Source: Jeotgalibacillus campisalis (GTDB taxonomy: Bacteria; Bacillota; Bacilli; Bacillales; Jeotgalibacillaceae). From it: 64,000 nt of DNA. This document shows, piece by piece, positions 15,644-24,776 of this stretch. The DNA lies in assembly GCF_000829515.1 (NCBI RefSeq), contig NZ_JXRR01000001.1, positions 372,001 to 436,000 on the forward strand, given 5' to 3'. A program made the translations under genes and the position numbers. The notes beneath the pieces are model-generated. The model worked only from the letters and a program-made list of their open reading frames with translations. It made no database searches and was not told where the DNA came from. The stretch's first letter is position 1. Each line of letters opens with the position of its first letter.

Positions 15644-15922
15644 CTCTCTCTATTGTCGCACTCTTGCCTTAAGTGAGAAAGTCTTTTAATTATACGTTTA
15701 TAATGTTCTAAACTAATTTTTGTTTCTCAAAGAATACCTATTTACTTCTTTTTAATGAAAAACTATATCCAGTAAATGTTATTAATTTAAAACCGATATA
15801 AAAACACTAAATAAATGACAAAAATAAATTTATCTATTAAAAGGATATAACTGTTAAACCTGCAGTTCATTATGCCGATATAGCAAATGAATGCAGGATA
15901 AATGAATTAGGGGGTTTTCATT
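15644..15922. other. AT-rich divergent intergenic region
   Basis: Strongly AT-rich stretch between the leftward 79-aa gene and the rightward SDR. It should hold both promoters but no convincing -35/-10 pair or RNA structure stands out. AGGGGG just before 15923 is the SDR ribosome binding site. Confidence 0.5.
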
Positions 15923-16690
15923 ATGAAATTAGTTAACAAGGTCGCCGTCATTACAGGCGGTGCAGATGGTATTGGAAAAGCAGCAGCCATAAAAATGGTT
16001 GAGCAAGGGGCAAAGGTAGTTGTGGCGGATGTCAATGAAACAATTGGACAGGAAACCGTAAACGAATTGATCGCCAGTGGTGGCGAAGCTTCTTTTAAGA
16101 AAACAGACGTGACTGAATATAAGCAGGTTGAAGAGCTGGTTGAGCATGCCGTTCAGACATTTGGCACGCTCGATATCATGTTCAATAATGCCGGAATTGG
16201 CATTAACAAACCTTTCTTGCATCACACACCAGAGGATTATCATGCGGTTGTCAATGTAAATCAGCATGGTGTGTATTACGGAATGCTTGCTGCTGCGAAG
16301 AAAATGAAAGAGCTTGGTGTAGAAGGCGTTATAATAAACAATGCTTCTGTATTCGGCTTTGTTGCTACCCTTGGAATTACGGGTTATCAGGCTGCAAAAG
16401 GCGCTGTTGTCATGCTTACAAAGCACGGTGCGTTGGAATTAGCTCCACATAACATCCGTGTTGTTGGTGTGGGTCCTGCAGCTGTGAACACTAATATTGT
16501 GAAAGGGTACGAAAAAGCAGGTCTACTTGATTATATGAAACGTCAGCAGCTGACTCGTGATTTAATCGAACCTTATGAAATTGCTACTGTTGTCGCTTTC
16601 CTTGCATCAGATGAAGCCAGAGTATTAAACGGTTCAGTTGTAATGGCAGACGATGGTTTTGCAAGCTTTAAATCAGATATCCGACCATAA
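15923..16690 (+). CDS. SDR family oxidoreductase (glucose/alcohol dehydrogenase-like)
   Basis: 255 residues. Cofactor motif TGGADGIGKAAAIKM at about 12-26, Asp of ADVNE favouring NAD(H), NNAGIGIN at about 89-96, NNASVFG (Ser) and YQAAKGAV (Tyr-x3-Lys). The C-terminus ends in MADDGFASFKSDIRP rather than the usual VDGG. Substrate not evident. The chemoreceptor gene follows after 26 bases with its own ribosome binding site and no terminator between, so the two are likely one transcript. Confidence 0.85.
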   Translation: MKLVNKVAVITGGADGIGKAAAIKMVEQGAKVVVADVNETIGQETVNELIASGGEASFKKTDVTEYKQVEELVEHAVQTFGTLDIMFNNAGIGINKPFLHHTPEDYHAVVNVNQHGVYYGMLAAAKKMKELGVEGVIINNASVFGFVATLGITGYQAAKGAVVMLTKHGALELAPHNIRVVGVGPAAVNTNIVKGYEKAGLLDYMKRQQLTRDLIEPYEIATVVAFLASDEARVLNGSVVMADDGFASFKSDIRP

Positions 16691-16716
16691 TATAAAATAG
16701 ATTGAAGGAGAATCAC

Positions 16717-18192
16717 ATGCATAAAATTCAACAAATGATGGAGGAAGATTACAAAAAGAAAAATCTTCTGATGTTCAGTGCTTTTTCCATTTCTCTTGTA
16801 CTAGCTTTATTTAAATCAATCGCTTCAAAAGAAATAAGCACGATTATTTTATTTTCGGCAGAAATCTTCACATTTGTTTTGGTATACGTGATTTTCCAAA
16901 AAGTATTGAAGAAGTATATAGTTTTCCCTTACATAAGTGTCGTCTTGGTTAATCTGTTCACTATGACCGGTATATTTGTAGCAGGAGGCGGCTGGGCTGT
17001 TATTCTTGTAACGATCTTTCTGGCTATTTTTTCAGTTGTACAATTTAACAAGATCATCTTTGCACTTGGTTATGGTTTAGGGTTTGCAACACTTGTCTTA
17101 ACGCTGTTGTTCGGTACAAAGGAAACCGAATCAATTGCGGCAAACGTTCCAACGATCTTTTTAACGTATCTGCTTTCAGGGTTAATTCTGATCGTGTTGA
17201 TTCATTTAAATAGTTCAACCGCTAAGCAAATCAAAAGCTTGATTCTTGCGTCCGAGGCAAATGCAGAAGAACAAATGAAACAAAAAGAAAAGCTTCAGCT
17301 CCGAGTTCAGTCCATTCTTCAAGGAGTGACAGATACGAATGAGCGGATTCAAAATAATTTAATCGCTCAAAACGAGATGAAAGCCGGCTTAAATGAAGTT
17401 TCAGCAGGCAGCCTTCAGCAAAGTGAACAGATTACGAATATCTCTACAAATGCCAGCTTTTCACGTGAAGTCATGAATAAGCTTCAGGAGCTGATGAATG
17501 ATTTGTCCGTTGAAGCAAAACAAACAAAACAAGTTACTTCTTCAGGGGAGGAAAAAGTTTCTTTGTTTAACCGCAATGTTCAGGAGATTCACTCTTTCAT
17601 CTCAGATTTAAATCATACTTTTTATCAGCTCAGTTTAAAAATAGAAGAGACGAATTCTTTTTCTGACACGATTAAACAAATCTCAGAACAAACCAACCTC
17701 CTTGCTTTAAATGCATCGATTGAAGCAGCACGAGCTGGAGAAGCCGGGAAAGGGTTCTCTGTAGTGGCGGAAGAAATACGCAAATTAGCAGAAACAACAA
17801 ACCGGACCGCAGAAAGCATTACAAAAAATTTAATACAGGTCACTAAAGACAACGGGTCGACGTTAAAGAAAATGGAAATCAGCGAGAAAAAAGTAACTGG
17901 CATGCTGGATTCTTCCGCTCATATTGTTCAGTACTTTGAACAGCTTACTTCTGCATTCCAAAAAATAATGGACAATCTTGAGGAAACTGAAAAGATTTCG
18001 CATAATGTAGTTCTTACAGGTACGGAGGTTGAGCAATCTACTGCTGAATTAGCGGCTATTTTAGAAGAGGCCAGTGCGAGTTTGGAAGAAATGAATGCTG
18101 CCGTTGAAAACCTGACAGATGATAACAAAAAAATTGCAGATGCAATGGCCAAAACCACTCAAAGTGCTAATGAAATTCTGCAAGATCAATAA
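16717..18192 (+). CDS. Methyl-accepting chemotaxis protein with six-TM sensor and no HAMP domain
   Basis: 491 residues from ATG at 16717 (AAGGAG six bases upstream; the TTG at 16702 lies within the site). Residues 20-165 hold six membrane segments with minimal external loops, unlike the usual two-TM/dCACHE receptors. A coiled coil follows from about 175, and the conserved signalling tip [20 protein letters not shown], then [18 protein letters not shown], is complete. No HAMP sequence lies between membrane and coiled coil. The ligand would have to be sensed in or near the membrane (hydrophobic compound, ion, or energy state). It ends at a strong terminator shared with the nuclease gene. Confidence 0.85.
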   Translation: MHKIQQMMEEDYKKKNLLMFSAFSISLVLALFKSIASKEISTIILFSAEIFTFVLVYVIFQKVLKKYIVFPYISVVLVNLFTMTGIFVAGGGWAVILVTIFLAIFSVVQFNKIIFALGYGLGFATLVLTLLFGTKETESIAANVPTIFLTYLLSGLILIVLIHLNSSTAKQIKSLILASEANAEEQMKQKEKLQLRVQSILQGVTDTNERIQNNLIAQNEMKAGLNEVSAGSLQQSEQITNISTNASFSREVMNKLQELMNDLSVEAKQTKQVTSSGEEKVSLFNRNVQEIHSFISDLNHTFYQLSLKIEETNSFSDTIKQISEQTNLLALNASIEAARAGEAGKGFSVVAEEIRKLAETTNRTAESITKNLIQVTKDNGSTLKKMEISEKKVTGMLDSSAHIVQYFEQLTSAFQKIMDNLEETEKISHNVVLTGTEVEQSTAELAAILEEASASLEEMNAAVENLTDDNKKIADAMAKTTQSANEILQDQ

Positions 18193-18199
18193 ATTATAA

Positions 18200-18229
18200 A
18201 AGCCGTGTGCATGTAAATGCACACGGCTT
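18200..18229. terminator. Strong bidirectional terminator (13-bp perfect stem)
   Basis: AAGCCGTGTGCAT (18200-18212), loop GTAA, and ATGCACACGGCTT (18217-18229). It separates the convergent chemoreceptor and nuclease genes. Confidence 0.9.
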
Positions 18230-18233
18230 CTAT

Positions 18234-21200
18234 TTATGCTGCCTTTGGTCTTTTTGGTTTACCCGGTTTTTTAATAAAAGGATTTATTTCATTTCCATAT
18301 GAATCAAAGTACTGAACATCTGCTTTTTTCGCTCCGCCCTTTACTTCGAGCTTTTGGATCTTTTCTGCTCCTTTTACAATAGAAACATTTTTATGCTTTA
18401 TTTCTACCTTTTTAATTTTGTCACCTGAAAAATCATATTCTGATCCAGGAAGTCTTGGATGCAGGGTAACATCTATTTCTTTGAATCCCTTACCCGAGAA
18501 GGTCACATTGTCGCCTCGGATGATAAGTTGTTTCACTTTGCTTTTTTTATCTGCGACAATTTTCACATTGTCCTCGAAAATCATGACACGCTTGTCTTTA
18601 TAGTCGCTTAAATTAATAATTTCCTGCTCACCCGGATCTGGATCCGGTTCTGGTTCAACTTCATTCACCAGGCTGATCTGTGCAAGCAGCGGATCATGAT
18701 CACTTGCACGTCCATGAGCTTCCATAAAGTCTGAATTAATGTGTACAATATCAAACTGAGAACGATCCTTCAGGTTATTCGACACAAGGATGTGGTCGAG
18801 TACCTGCGCATTCCCCTCATAATTGTACGTATACCGTTTTTCTTTCTCTACACCTTCAACAAGGTTTGTCAGTTCTTCTCCTTTTAGCGCCTCTAAAGGA
18901 GCCGAGAATTCAAAGTCATTCATATCTCCAAGCACGACTACATTAGCATCAGGCGTTTGCTCTTGAATATTTTGAACAAATCCATTTACCATTGTTGCAA
19001 GTTCAACACGCTGTGCTTCACTGCCTAAGAACGGAGGCTGATTTTGTCCGAATAGAGGCTGATCTCCACCTTTTGAGTTAAAATGATTAACGATCACAAT
19101 CACTTCTTCTCCGTTAAAATCAAATTCAGCAACAAGTGACTTTCGGGTATTCACAAATTCTGATGGGCTGATACGTCCTGGATTAAGCGTCAATTCACCA
19201 TCCACATACTCTACCGCCTCAGTAGCTGAACCTGCTGTTCCTTCTGTCAATTCAACACGCTCAGGATTGTAAAGGAAACCGTTTCGAATGTTACCTCCAG
19301 GCTGTCCTCCATCTTGCTTATCCTCTGGTGCAATTTCTGTGTACGCATATTCCGGTCCGCCTTGGCGCACAATTTCGTCAATTAAACGCTGATAACTTTC
19401 AGATGCTGATACAGTACCATCATCCGTTGGACCGTTGCTGTCCTGAACCTCCGTCAATCCGATAATGTCTGGTGAATTCAGGTCTGTAATAAACGACTCT
19501 GCGATTCTTGTAACTTTTTCATTGCTTGTAGCTGAAGTATTAGCTGAAAAGTTTTCAATATTGTACGCAGCCACTGCCAGTTCCTCATCATTTGGAACGA
19601 TCGTAGCAGCAGCCGGCTCAAGGCCTCCATCCGTAAATGTCGGCGCAGTCCCGTTTCCAACCAACACCTTGTATTTACCAAATCCGTAACTCATTACGCC
19701 TGATGCCGGAGTTGCAAGTTCATCGCCGGTTTTAACAATCAAATTTTCGTTGTCAACATCGAGCGTAACCCGCTCAGGATTAAAATCATCTTCTTTTAAA
19801 AGAGCACCACCTGCACGGGAGTAAACTTCATCTCCACGATTTGTAATGACTGCAAGCTCTCCATATTTCTGAGGTCCGCTGACTGTGCCTTCTGCTACCT
19901 CTACTAGCATTCCTTCAATACTTTCGTAAAAATCAATGCCATCTTCTTCCGGTTCAAATGCGGTTAAGTTGTCATTATCAATAACTTGAGTTGGAACCTC
20001 AACACCATCAGGTCCCCCAATAACAACACGCTCCGGCAATTCGACAGAATCCGCTTCTTTTGTTACTGCGGAAGCATTGACTTGTGTCACAGGAAGATCG
20101 TTCTGCGACCGGTCAGAGTATCCTTCTACAAAATATTCCATAACCGTTCCGCTTGCTTTTACATGATTACCGACTTCCATTCCATGACTTGGACGGTAAA
20201 CTAGAATTCCTTCAGATGTACGCGAATCTTCATCCGGTTCAAGTGATTGCATATAAAAACTGTTTCTGTTTACGACATACGTAACTACACCCTGCACATC
20301 TGCTACCGCTAATCCTTCATAAACGGAATAGTGATCAGCACCTTGTATATCATGAATTTTTATTTCATCTTTTTGAACAATATACGAGAATTCAGCTGTT
20401 TTACTAGTTGTCATCCCATCTTTAACAGCAATAGCTTTAACAGTAGTATCTTCTGTAATTTCAACTCCGCCTGAATATTGCTCACTTGAAGTTGTAGGTT
20501 CAGATCCATCAGTCGTATAGTAAATCTCTGCTCCTTCAGTAGAAGTAGATAATTTAATTTCATCACCTGAAGCGACAAAGCCGCCCGCAGGATCTGCCTG
20601 TACAATACTTACCTGATTTGAATCGAAAACCACGTCAGATGCCGTTCTAGGAACAATTTGATAGGTTCCTCTGAATTCGCCTACCACACCTGCTATTGAC
20701 TCATACGTACTTCCTGTATCAAGTGTAATCGCAGGGTCAACTGGACGAATAACGAGTTCATTTCCATTTTCATCTATTCCATTGTAATTTCCGCTAGCAA
20801 AAGACTCGACTGCTACATTAGATGCTTCTACGAGCATTCCTTCTAAAGCTTCTGTCAGCCCTTCTTCTGCAGGAATTTCAACAGCTGCCGGGATTTCTTC
20901 CTGACCAGCAATCGTTACATCTTCCTGAGCCGCACTGATTTGTGCCAGTCCATTATAGTCTTCTAATATACCAAGAACATTGATCACATCACCAGGCTCA
21001 GGCTGCGCAGCAGAACGCACCACGATTCCTGCTTCTTCATCCTGCATATAAATGTTATTCGCACCGCCCTGTGCAAACACCGCCGTTACAGTGCCTTGTG
21101 TAGAAACTGTGCTGCCTGTATCCTGTGTTCTTGCTTCACTGATTGTAGAAGCTTCAACCACACTGTATGTATAAGTTGCTGCCTCACTGTCATCTAAACC

Positions 21201-21932
21201 ATCAGCTGAGGCATAGACCTCAAATTCAGAATCTTCGTTAATCTCAATGGCATCAGTATAAAGCGTTTCTTCTCCGCCATTCAATGTGTAGTAAATTTCA
21301 GCATCCGGTGTAGAGGTTGAAAAAGAAACGCTTTCTCCTTTAAGAACCTGACCGCTTTGGATGCTTGCCTGAACGGCTGAAACCTTTGTAGGGTCTTCGT
21401 CATTAGATGACCATGTAATATTATCAAGTACAATTTGAGAACTAGATTGCACCTTCTTAAATTCCAATGTGAAAGGACCTTCGACATCTAGATTATCGAA
21501 TGTAAAAGTGGATGGCCCCTCTCCAGCAAGTACGTTGCCTGTTGTACCAACCAACTCATCATTCACATACACTTCCAGTAAACGGGGATTTGTTGTAGTA
21601 AATGCCGCTTTCGTATCCACTGATAAAGAGGAAATCCCGCCTTCGATAGGAGCAGAAGTTATTCCTTTTCCAGCATCACGAAACATAATTCCGTTCCCAT
21701 CAATGTTAAATGATGAGTCACTGTTGGAAATACGTCCTCCTGTGTATGTCCAGTTAATATCATTAACCCCGTTAAATGATCCATCAACGTAACTTGAACC
21801 TGACAAATCAAGGGCATCAAACGTTTCAGTGACGGTTGCAGCTGCTTTTGAAACAGATGCAAAAGGAGTAATAAGACTTAAAATCATTACAAGTATAACC
21901 AACCGTGCAACTTGCCTAGAGAAACGATTCAT
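18234..21932 (-). CDS. Large secreted multi-domain nuclease (ExeM/NucH/YhcR-like)
   Basis: 1232 residues from ATG at 21932 (GGAGG 12 bases upstream; the earlier TTG abuts the site). Signal peptide at residues 1-30 (LVILVMILSLITPFASVSKA). Order: N-terminal binding module; chitobiase C-like bristle domain (about 194-254, AEIYYTLNGGEE); OB-fold (about 260-430); second chitobiase-like domain (about 440-517, EIYYTTDGSEPTTSSEQY); second OB-fold (about 525-750); endonuclease/exonuclease/phosphatase domain (about 785-1090) with YNIENF, LTEVQD, VNHFNSKGGD, LGDMNDFE and SDHDP, so all catalytic motifs are intact; and a basic C-terminal module. No LPXTG or SLH anchor. It probably degrades extracellular DNA for nutrients. 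Confidence 0.9.
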   Translation of the reverse strand: MNRFSRQVARLVILVMILSLITPFASVSKAAATVTETFDALDLSGSSYVDGSFNGVNDINWTYTGGRISNSDSSFNIDGNGIMFRDAGKGITSAPIEGGISSLSVDTKAAFTTTNPRLLEVYVNDELVGTTGNVLAGEGPSTFTFDNLDVEGPFTLEFKKVQSSSQIVLDNITWSSNDEDPTKVSAVQASIQSGQVLKGESVSFSTSTPDAEIYYTLNGGEETLYTDAIEINEDSEFEVYASADGLDDSEAATYTYSVVEASTISEARTQDTGSTVSTQGTVTAVFAQGGANNIYMQDEEAGIVVRSAAQPEPGDVINVLGILEDYNGLAQISAAQEDVTIAGQEEIPAAVEIPAEEGLTEALEGMLVEASNVAVESFASGNYNGIDENGNELVIRPVDPAITLDTGSTYESIAGVVGEFRGTYQIVPRTASDVVFDSNQVSIVQADPAGGFVASGDEIKLSTSTEGAEIYYTTDGSEPTTSSEQYSGGVEITEDTTVKAIAVKDGMTTSKTAEFSYIVQKDEIKIHDIQGADHYSVYEGLAVADVQGVVTYVVNRNSFYMQSLEPDEDSRTSEGILVYRPSHGMEVGNHVKASGTVMEYFVEGYSDRSQNDLPVTQVNASAVTKEADSVELPERVVIGGPDGVEVPTQVIDNDNLTAFEPEEDGIDFYESIEGMLVEVAEGTVSGPQKYGELAVITNRGDEVYSRAGGALLKEDDFNPERVTLDVDNENLIVKTGDELATPASGVMSYGFGKYKVLVGNGTAPTFTDGGLEPAAATIVPNDEELAVAAYNIENFSANTSATSNEKVTRIAESFITDLNSPDIIGLTEVQDSNGPTDDGTVSASESYQRLIDEIVRQGGPEYAYTEIAPEDKQDGGQPGGNIRNGFLYNPERVELTEGTAGSATEAVEYVDGELTLNPGRISPSEFVNTRKSLVAEFDFNGEEVIVIVNHFNSKGGDQPLFGQNQPPFLGSEAQRVELATMVNGFVQNIQEQTPDANVVVLGDMNDFEFSAPLEALKGEELTNLVEGVEKEKRYTYNYEGNAQVLDHILVSNNLKDRSQFDIVHINSDFMEAHGRASDHDPLLAQISLVNEVEPEPDPDPGEQEIINLSDYKDKRVMIFEDNVKIVADKKSKVKQLIIRGDNVTFSGKGFKEIDVTLHPRLPGSEYDFSGDKIKKVEIKHKNVSIVKGAEKIQKLEVKGGAKKADVQYFDSYGNEINPFIKKPGKPKRPKAA

Positions 21933-22163
21933 CTTTGCACTCAACCTCCATAATAAGATATTCGAACATCTACTATGTTATAAGAATAGTTCTTCTCTCA
22001 CCATAGATATTGGAAAAATTTACGAATAATTAATACTAACGTCCTTTTATCTTGACTTAGATTGGTTCTTTTAACACCTAATTTACACTTATCAGAACAA
22101 TTACTAATTCTTTAGAATTATGGAGGTCTGATGTCAAGCGAGTTGTTGTTAAAAGCTTGTAAA

Positions 22164-22210
22164 TGCTTTTTCGCACTAAAGGGGTCTGACCCCTTTAGTG
22201 CGAAAAAGCA
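22164..22210. repeat. REP-like perfect palindrome (23-bp arms)
   Basis: Two perfect 23-bp arms (22164-22186 and 22188-22210) around a single T; the core is AAAGGGGTCTGACCCCTTT. Such GGGGTC-GACCCC palindromes are typical of REP elements mobilised by Y1 (RAYT) transposases. No transposase gene is in the window. It lies in the 380-bp gap between the nuclease and the next SDR and could fold as a hairpin in RNA of either strand. Confidence 0.8.
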
Positions 22211-22313
22211 CATTTAATAAACAAAACGCTTGCTTCCACCCCCCTCCTATCTATTAGAATGGGTGGACCCTTTATTATAGATTAATAGGGATTTTAAAAA
22301 TGGAGGTTTTAGA

Positions 22314-23057
22314 ATGTCTACTATCCAAGGAAAAGTTGTCATTATTACCGGGGCTTCAAGCGGAATCGGAGAAGAAACAGCTAAGCTGCTAAGCAGCAAA
22401 GGAGCTAAAGTGGTACTGGCAGCAAGACGTGAGGACAAATTAAAAGACCTTCAGCAATCCATTGAAAAAGAAGGTGGAGAAGCGATCTACAAAGTGACAG
22501 ATGTTACTTCTATTGAAGAAGTAGATGCACTTGCCAGCTACGCGAATGATACGTACGGCAAAGTAGATGTACTTTTGAATAATGCTGGATTAATGCCATT
22601 ATCCCTGTTAAACAAACGAAAAATTGACGAGTGGAATACAATGATTGATGTAAATATTAAAGGTGTACTAAACGGCATAGCGGCTGTGCTGCCTTATATG
22701 AGAGAAAAGAAAGAAGGCCATGTAATCAATATCTCTTCTGTCGCAGGACATGAGATTGCACCGGGAAGTTCGGTTTACAGTGCAACGAAGTTTGCGGTTC
22801 GTGCGATCACTGAGGGACTTCGACTTGAAGAATCAAAAGCAAGCAACATTCGAACAACGATTATCTCACCAGGAGCGGTTAGCACACCGCTAAAAGAAAC
22901 CATTACAGATGAAGATGTAAAATCGTCCATCGACGAAGTTTACAGTGAGGCGATTAAGCCTGACAGCATTGCCCGCACCATCGCATTTGCCATTGAAGAA
23001 CCAGCTGATGTCGCGATCAATGAAATTCTTGTACGCCCGACTGTGCAGGAATGGTAA
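22314..23057 (+). CDS. SDR family oxidoreductase (clavaldehyde-dehydrogenase-like)
   Basis: 247 residues. TGASSGIGEETAKLL near residue 12, AARRE (Arg favours NADPH), NNAGLMPLS near 88, NISSVAGHE (Ser) and YSATKFAV (Tyr-x3-Lys). The C-terminal NEILVRPTVQEW is the signature ending of this common SDR group, which reduces small aldehydes/ketones. GGAGG precedes ATG at 22314. Monocistronic; it converges on a TetR regulator and shares a terminator with it. Confidence 0.85.
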   Translation: MSTIQGKVVIITGASSGIGEETAKLLSSKGAKVVLAARREDKLKDLQQSIEKEGGEAIYKVTDVTSIEEVDALASYANDTYGKVDVLLNNAGLMPLSLLNKRKIDEWNTMIDVNIKGVLNGIAAVLPYMREKKEGHVINISSVAGHEIAPGSSVYSATKFAVRAITEGLRLEESKASNIRTTIISPGAVSTPLKETITDEDVKSSIDEVYSEAIKPDSIARTIAFAIEEPADVAINEILVRPTVQEW

Positions 23058-23065
23058 AATAAAGA

Positions 23066-23102
23066 AAAAAGCCAGTTTCCCATCGTGGGTACTGGCTTTT
23101 TT
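23066..23102. terminator. Bidirectional terminator between SDR and TetR genes
   Basis: AAAAAAGCCAGT and ACTGGCTTTTTT arms around a loop of about ten bases; A-run left and T-run right. Confidence 0.9.
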
Positions 23103-23686
23103 TACTCCTTTTTACCAATTATTCCGTAAAAGAAAATATTCGTAATCTCTTCTGTAAGAGGCAGGATTTTCGCGTATACATCTTCCCGTTGAACATAATC
23201 CTTCAGCATTTGTACATAAAACATAATGGCTTCATCTGATAACCCCGGGTCTATATACCCTTGATCTTTTCCCTCCTGAAACAGCTTTGAAAAATAAGGA
23301 AGAGCTTTTTCGTTATATATCTTTTCGATATAATTCCCCTCTTTTGAATATTCCTGCATAAGATGCTGATAAAATTCCTGATTAATTTGTGCGGCTACTT
23401 CCTGTTTATTAAAAATGACTTGCTGGATTTTTTCAGGAAAAGGCGCCTCACTTACAATGATCACTTCAAATCTCTTAAATGACTGATCCACATAATAAAT
23501 AAAGACATCGTGTATTAATGTGTGTTTGTTTTGAAAGTAATTATAAATCGTTACTTGCGATACCTTCGCCGTTTTTGCTATTTCTGCAATAGAGACTTTT
23601 TGAATTCCATAATCCATAAATAAACGGAGGGATGCTTCTAATATATTTTGTTTCTTTTGCTCTCTTCTTCGCTGAAAACCGTCCAT
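23102..23686 (-). CDS. TetR/AcrR regulator, divergent from an ABC exporter
   Basis: 194 residues from ATG at 23686, preceded by AGAGGTGAG; the GTG at 23695 is part of that site. HTH region: YGIQKVSIAEIAKTAKVSQV, followed by TIYNYFQNKHTLIHDVF. The ligand domain (about 60-194) is helical and aromatic-rich. It is divergently arranged with the ABC exporter starting at 23856, the classic arrangement of a local repressor of an efflux system; two half-palindromes at 23742-23750 and 23782-23790 in the shared 169-bp region are candidate operators. Confidence 0.85.
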   Translation of the reverse strand: MDGFQRRREQKKQNILEASLRLFMDYGIQKVSIAEIAKTAKVSQVTIYNYFQNKHTLIHDVFIYYVDQSFKRFEVIIVSEAPFPEKIQQVIFNKQEVAAQINQEFYQHLMQEYSKEGNYIEKIYNEKALPYFSKLFQEGKDQGYIDPGLSDEAIMFYVQMLKDYVQREDVYAKILPLTEEITNIFFYGIIGKKE

Positions 23687-23741
23687 TAAACTCACCTCTA
23701 CTGTATATAATAATAAAATTTATGTAATAAAACAATTAATT

Positions 23742-23790
23742 TAGTTCATATTCTATTGTATAAACTACTTTTTATGTATATTATGAACTA
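23742..23790. promoter_or_regulatory. Inverted repeat in the TetR/ABC divergent promoter region
   Basis: TAGTTCATA at 23742-23750 and TATGAACTA at 23782-23790 are exact inverted repeats 31 bases apart (40 bp repeat to repeat, about four helical turns). The left copy also sits in an imperfect 26-bp palindrome ending AAACTA at 23767. Likely TetR operators. Confidence 0.6.
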
Positions 23791-23855
23791 TATAAGCACA
23801 TATATTTTATATCTTTTTTTAAAATACAATTTTTTAACTGAAAGGAGTGGTTTAG

Positions 23856-24776
23856 ATGTCGGTACTTATACTAAATAATGTAACGAAAAATTTTGGAAAA
23901 TTCACTGCATTAAACGGGGTGAATCTGGAGGTTAACAGCGGTGAAGTATATGGATTTATAGGTCCAAACGGTGCAGGAAAATCGACTGCGATCCGAATTT
24001 TGCTCGGGCTGATAAAAGCTACTTCCGGAGAGGCACAGATATTCGGCCGTAATGTCTGGAAGGATGCAGTCGAGATTCATCAAAAGGTGGCTTATGTTCC
24101 TGGTGATGTGAATTTATGGCCAAACTTAACAGGCGGCGAAGTCATCGATTTGTTTATGAAGATGCGGGGCGGATTGAATAAGAGCCGCAGGGATGAGCTT
24201 ATTCAGCGATTTAATCTTGACCCTTCTAAAAAATGCCGGACATATTCCAAAGGGAACCGTCAAAAAATCGCATTGATTGCGGCATTCGCTTCTGAAGCAG
24301 ATCTATATATATTGGATGAACCTACTTCCGGTCTTGACCCATTGATGGAAAAGATTTTTCAAGAGTGTGTCCTTGAAGCAAAAGCTGAAGGGAAGAGTAT
24401 TCTTCTTTCCAGCCACATCCTTTCTGAGGTAGAAAAGCTCTGTGACAGGATTGCTATCATTCGTCAAGGCGTCATTATTGAGTCGGGGACCTTAAACGAA
24501 TTGCGTCACTTAACACGCACTCATCTGCTGGTTAAAACCAAGCAGCCGCTGACAGATTTGGAACAATTAAATGGGGTTTATGACATGGAGAAAAAGGAAC
24601 ATGGTGTCCTTTCATTTCAGATTGACTCAGATGCACTAGATTCAGTAATCAGGCATATCAGTCAGTTTGAACTGATCAAATTGGAAAGCTCGCCTCCAAC
24701 GTTGGAGGATTTGTTTATGAAGCATTACGAAGAAAAAGAAGATGCTTCAAGAACAGGAGCGGGAGGTGTCTCATAA
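23856..24776 (+). CDS. ABC transporter ATP-binding protein (drug/antibiotic exporter type)
   Basis: 306 residues. Walker A GPNGAGKSTAIRILLG near residue 37, Q-loop region AYVPGDVNLWPN, signature YSKGNRQKIALIAAF in place of LSGGQ, Walker B LYILDEPTSGLDPLM and H-loop SSHILSEVEKL. The YSKGNRQK signature marks the ABC-2/DrrA-like exporters that pair with a large fused permease. The C-terminal ~80 residues form the accessory domain seen in this family. It overlaps the permease gene by one base (TAATG). Probable role: export of a hydrophobic toxic compound, under control of the adjacent TetR protein. Confidence 0.9.
   Translation: MSVLILNNVTKNFGKFTALNGVNLEVNSGEVYGFIGPNGAGKSTAIRILLGLIKATSGEAQIFGRNVWKDAVEIHQKVAYVPGDVNLWPNLTGGEVIDLFMKMRGGLNKSRRDELIQRFNLDPSKKCRTYSKGNRQKIALIAAFASEADLYILDEPTSGLDPLMEKIFQECVLEAKAEGKSILLSSHILSEVEKLCDRIAIIRQGVIIESGTLNELRHLTRTHLLVKTKQPLTDLEQLNGVYDMEKKEHGVLSFQIDSDALDSVIRHISQFELIKLESSPPTLEDLFMKHYEEKEDASRTGAGGVS

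Noticed and set aside
17455-17475. TTTTCACGTGAAGTC looked like a fourth parS site.
   Set aside because: Matches the consensus at only about 11 of 16 positions; the outer bases are wrong.
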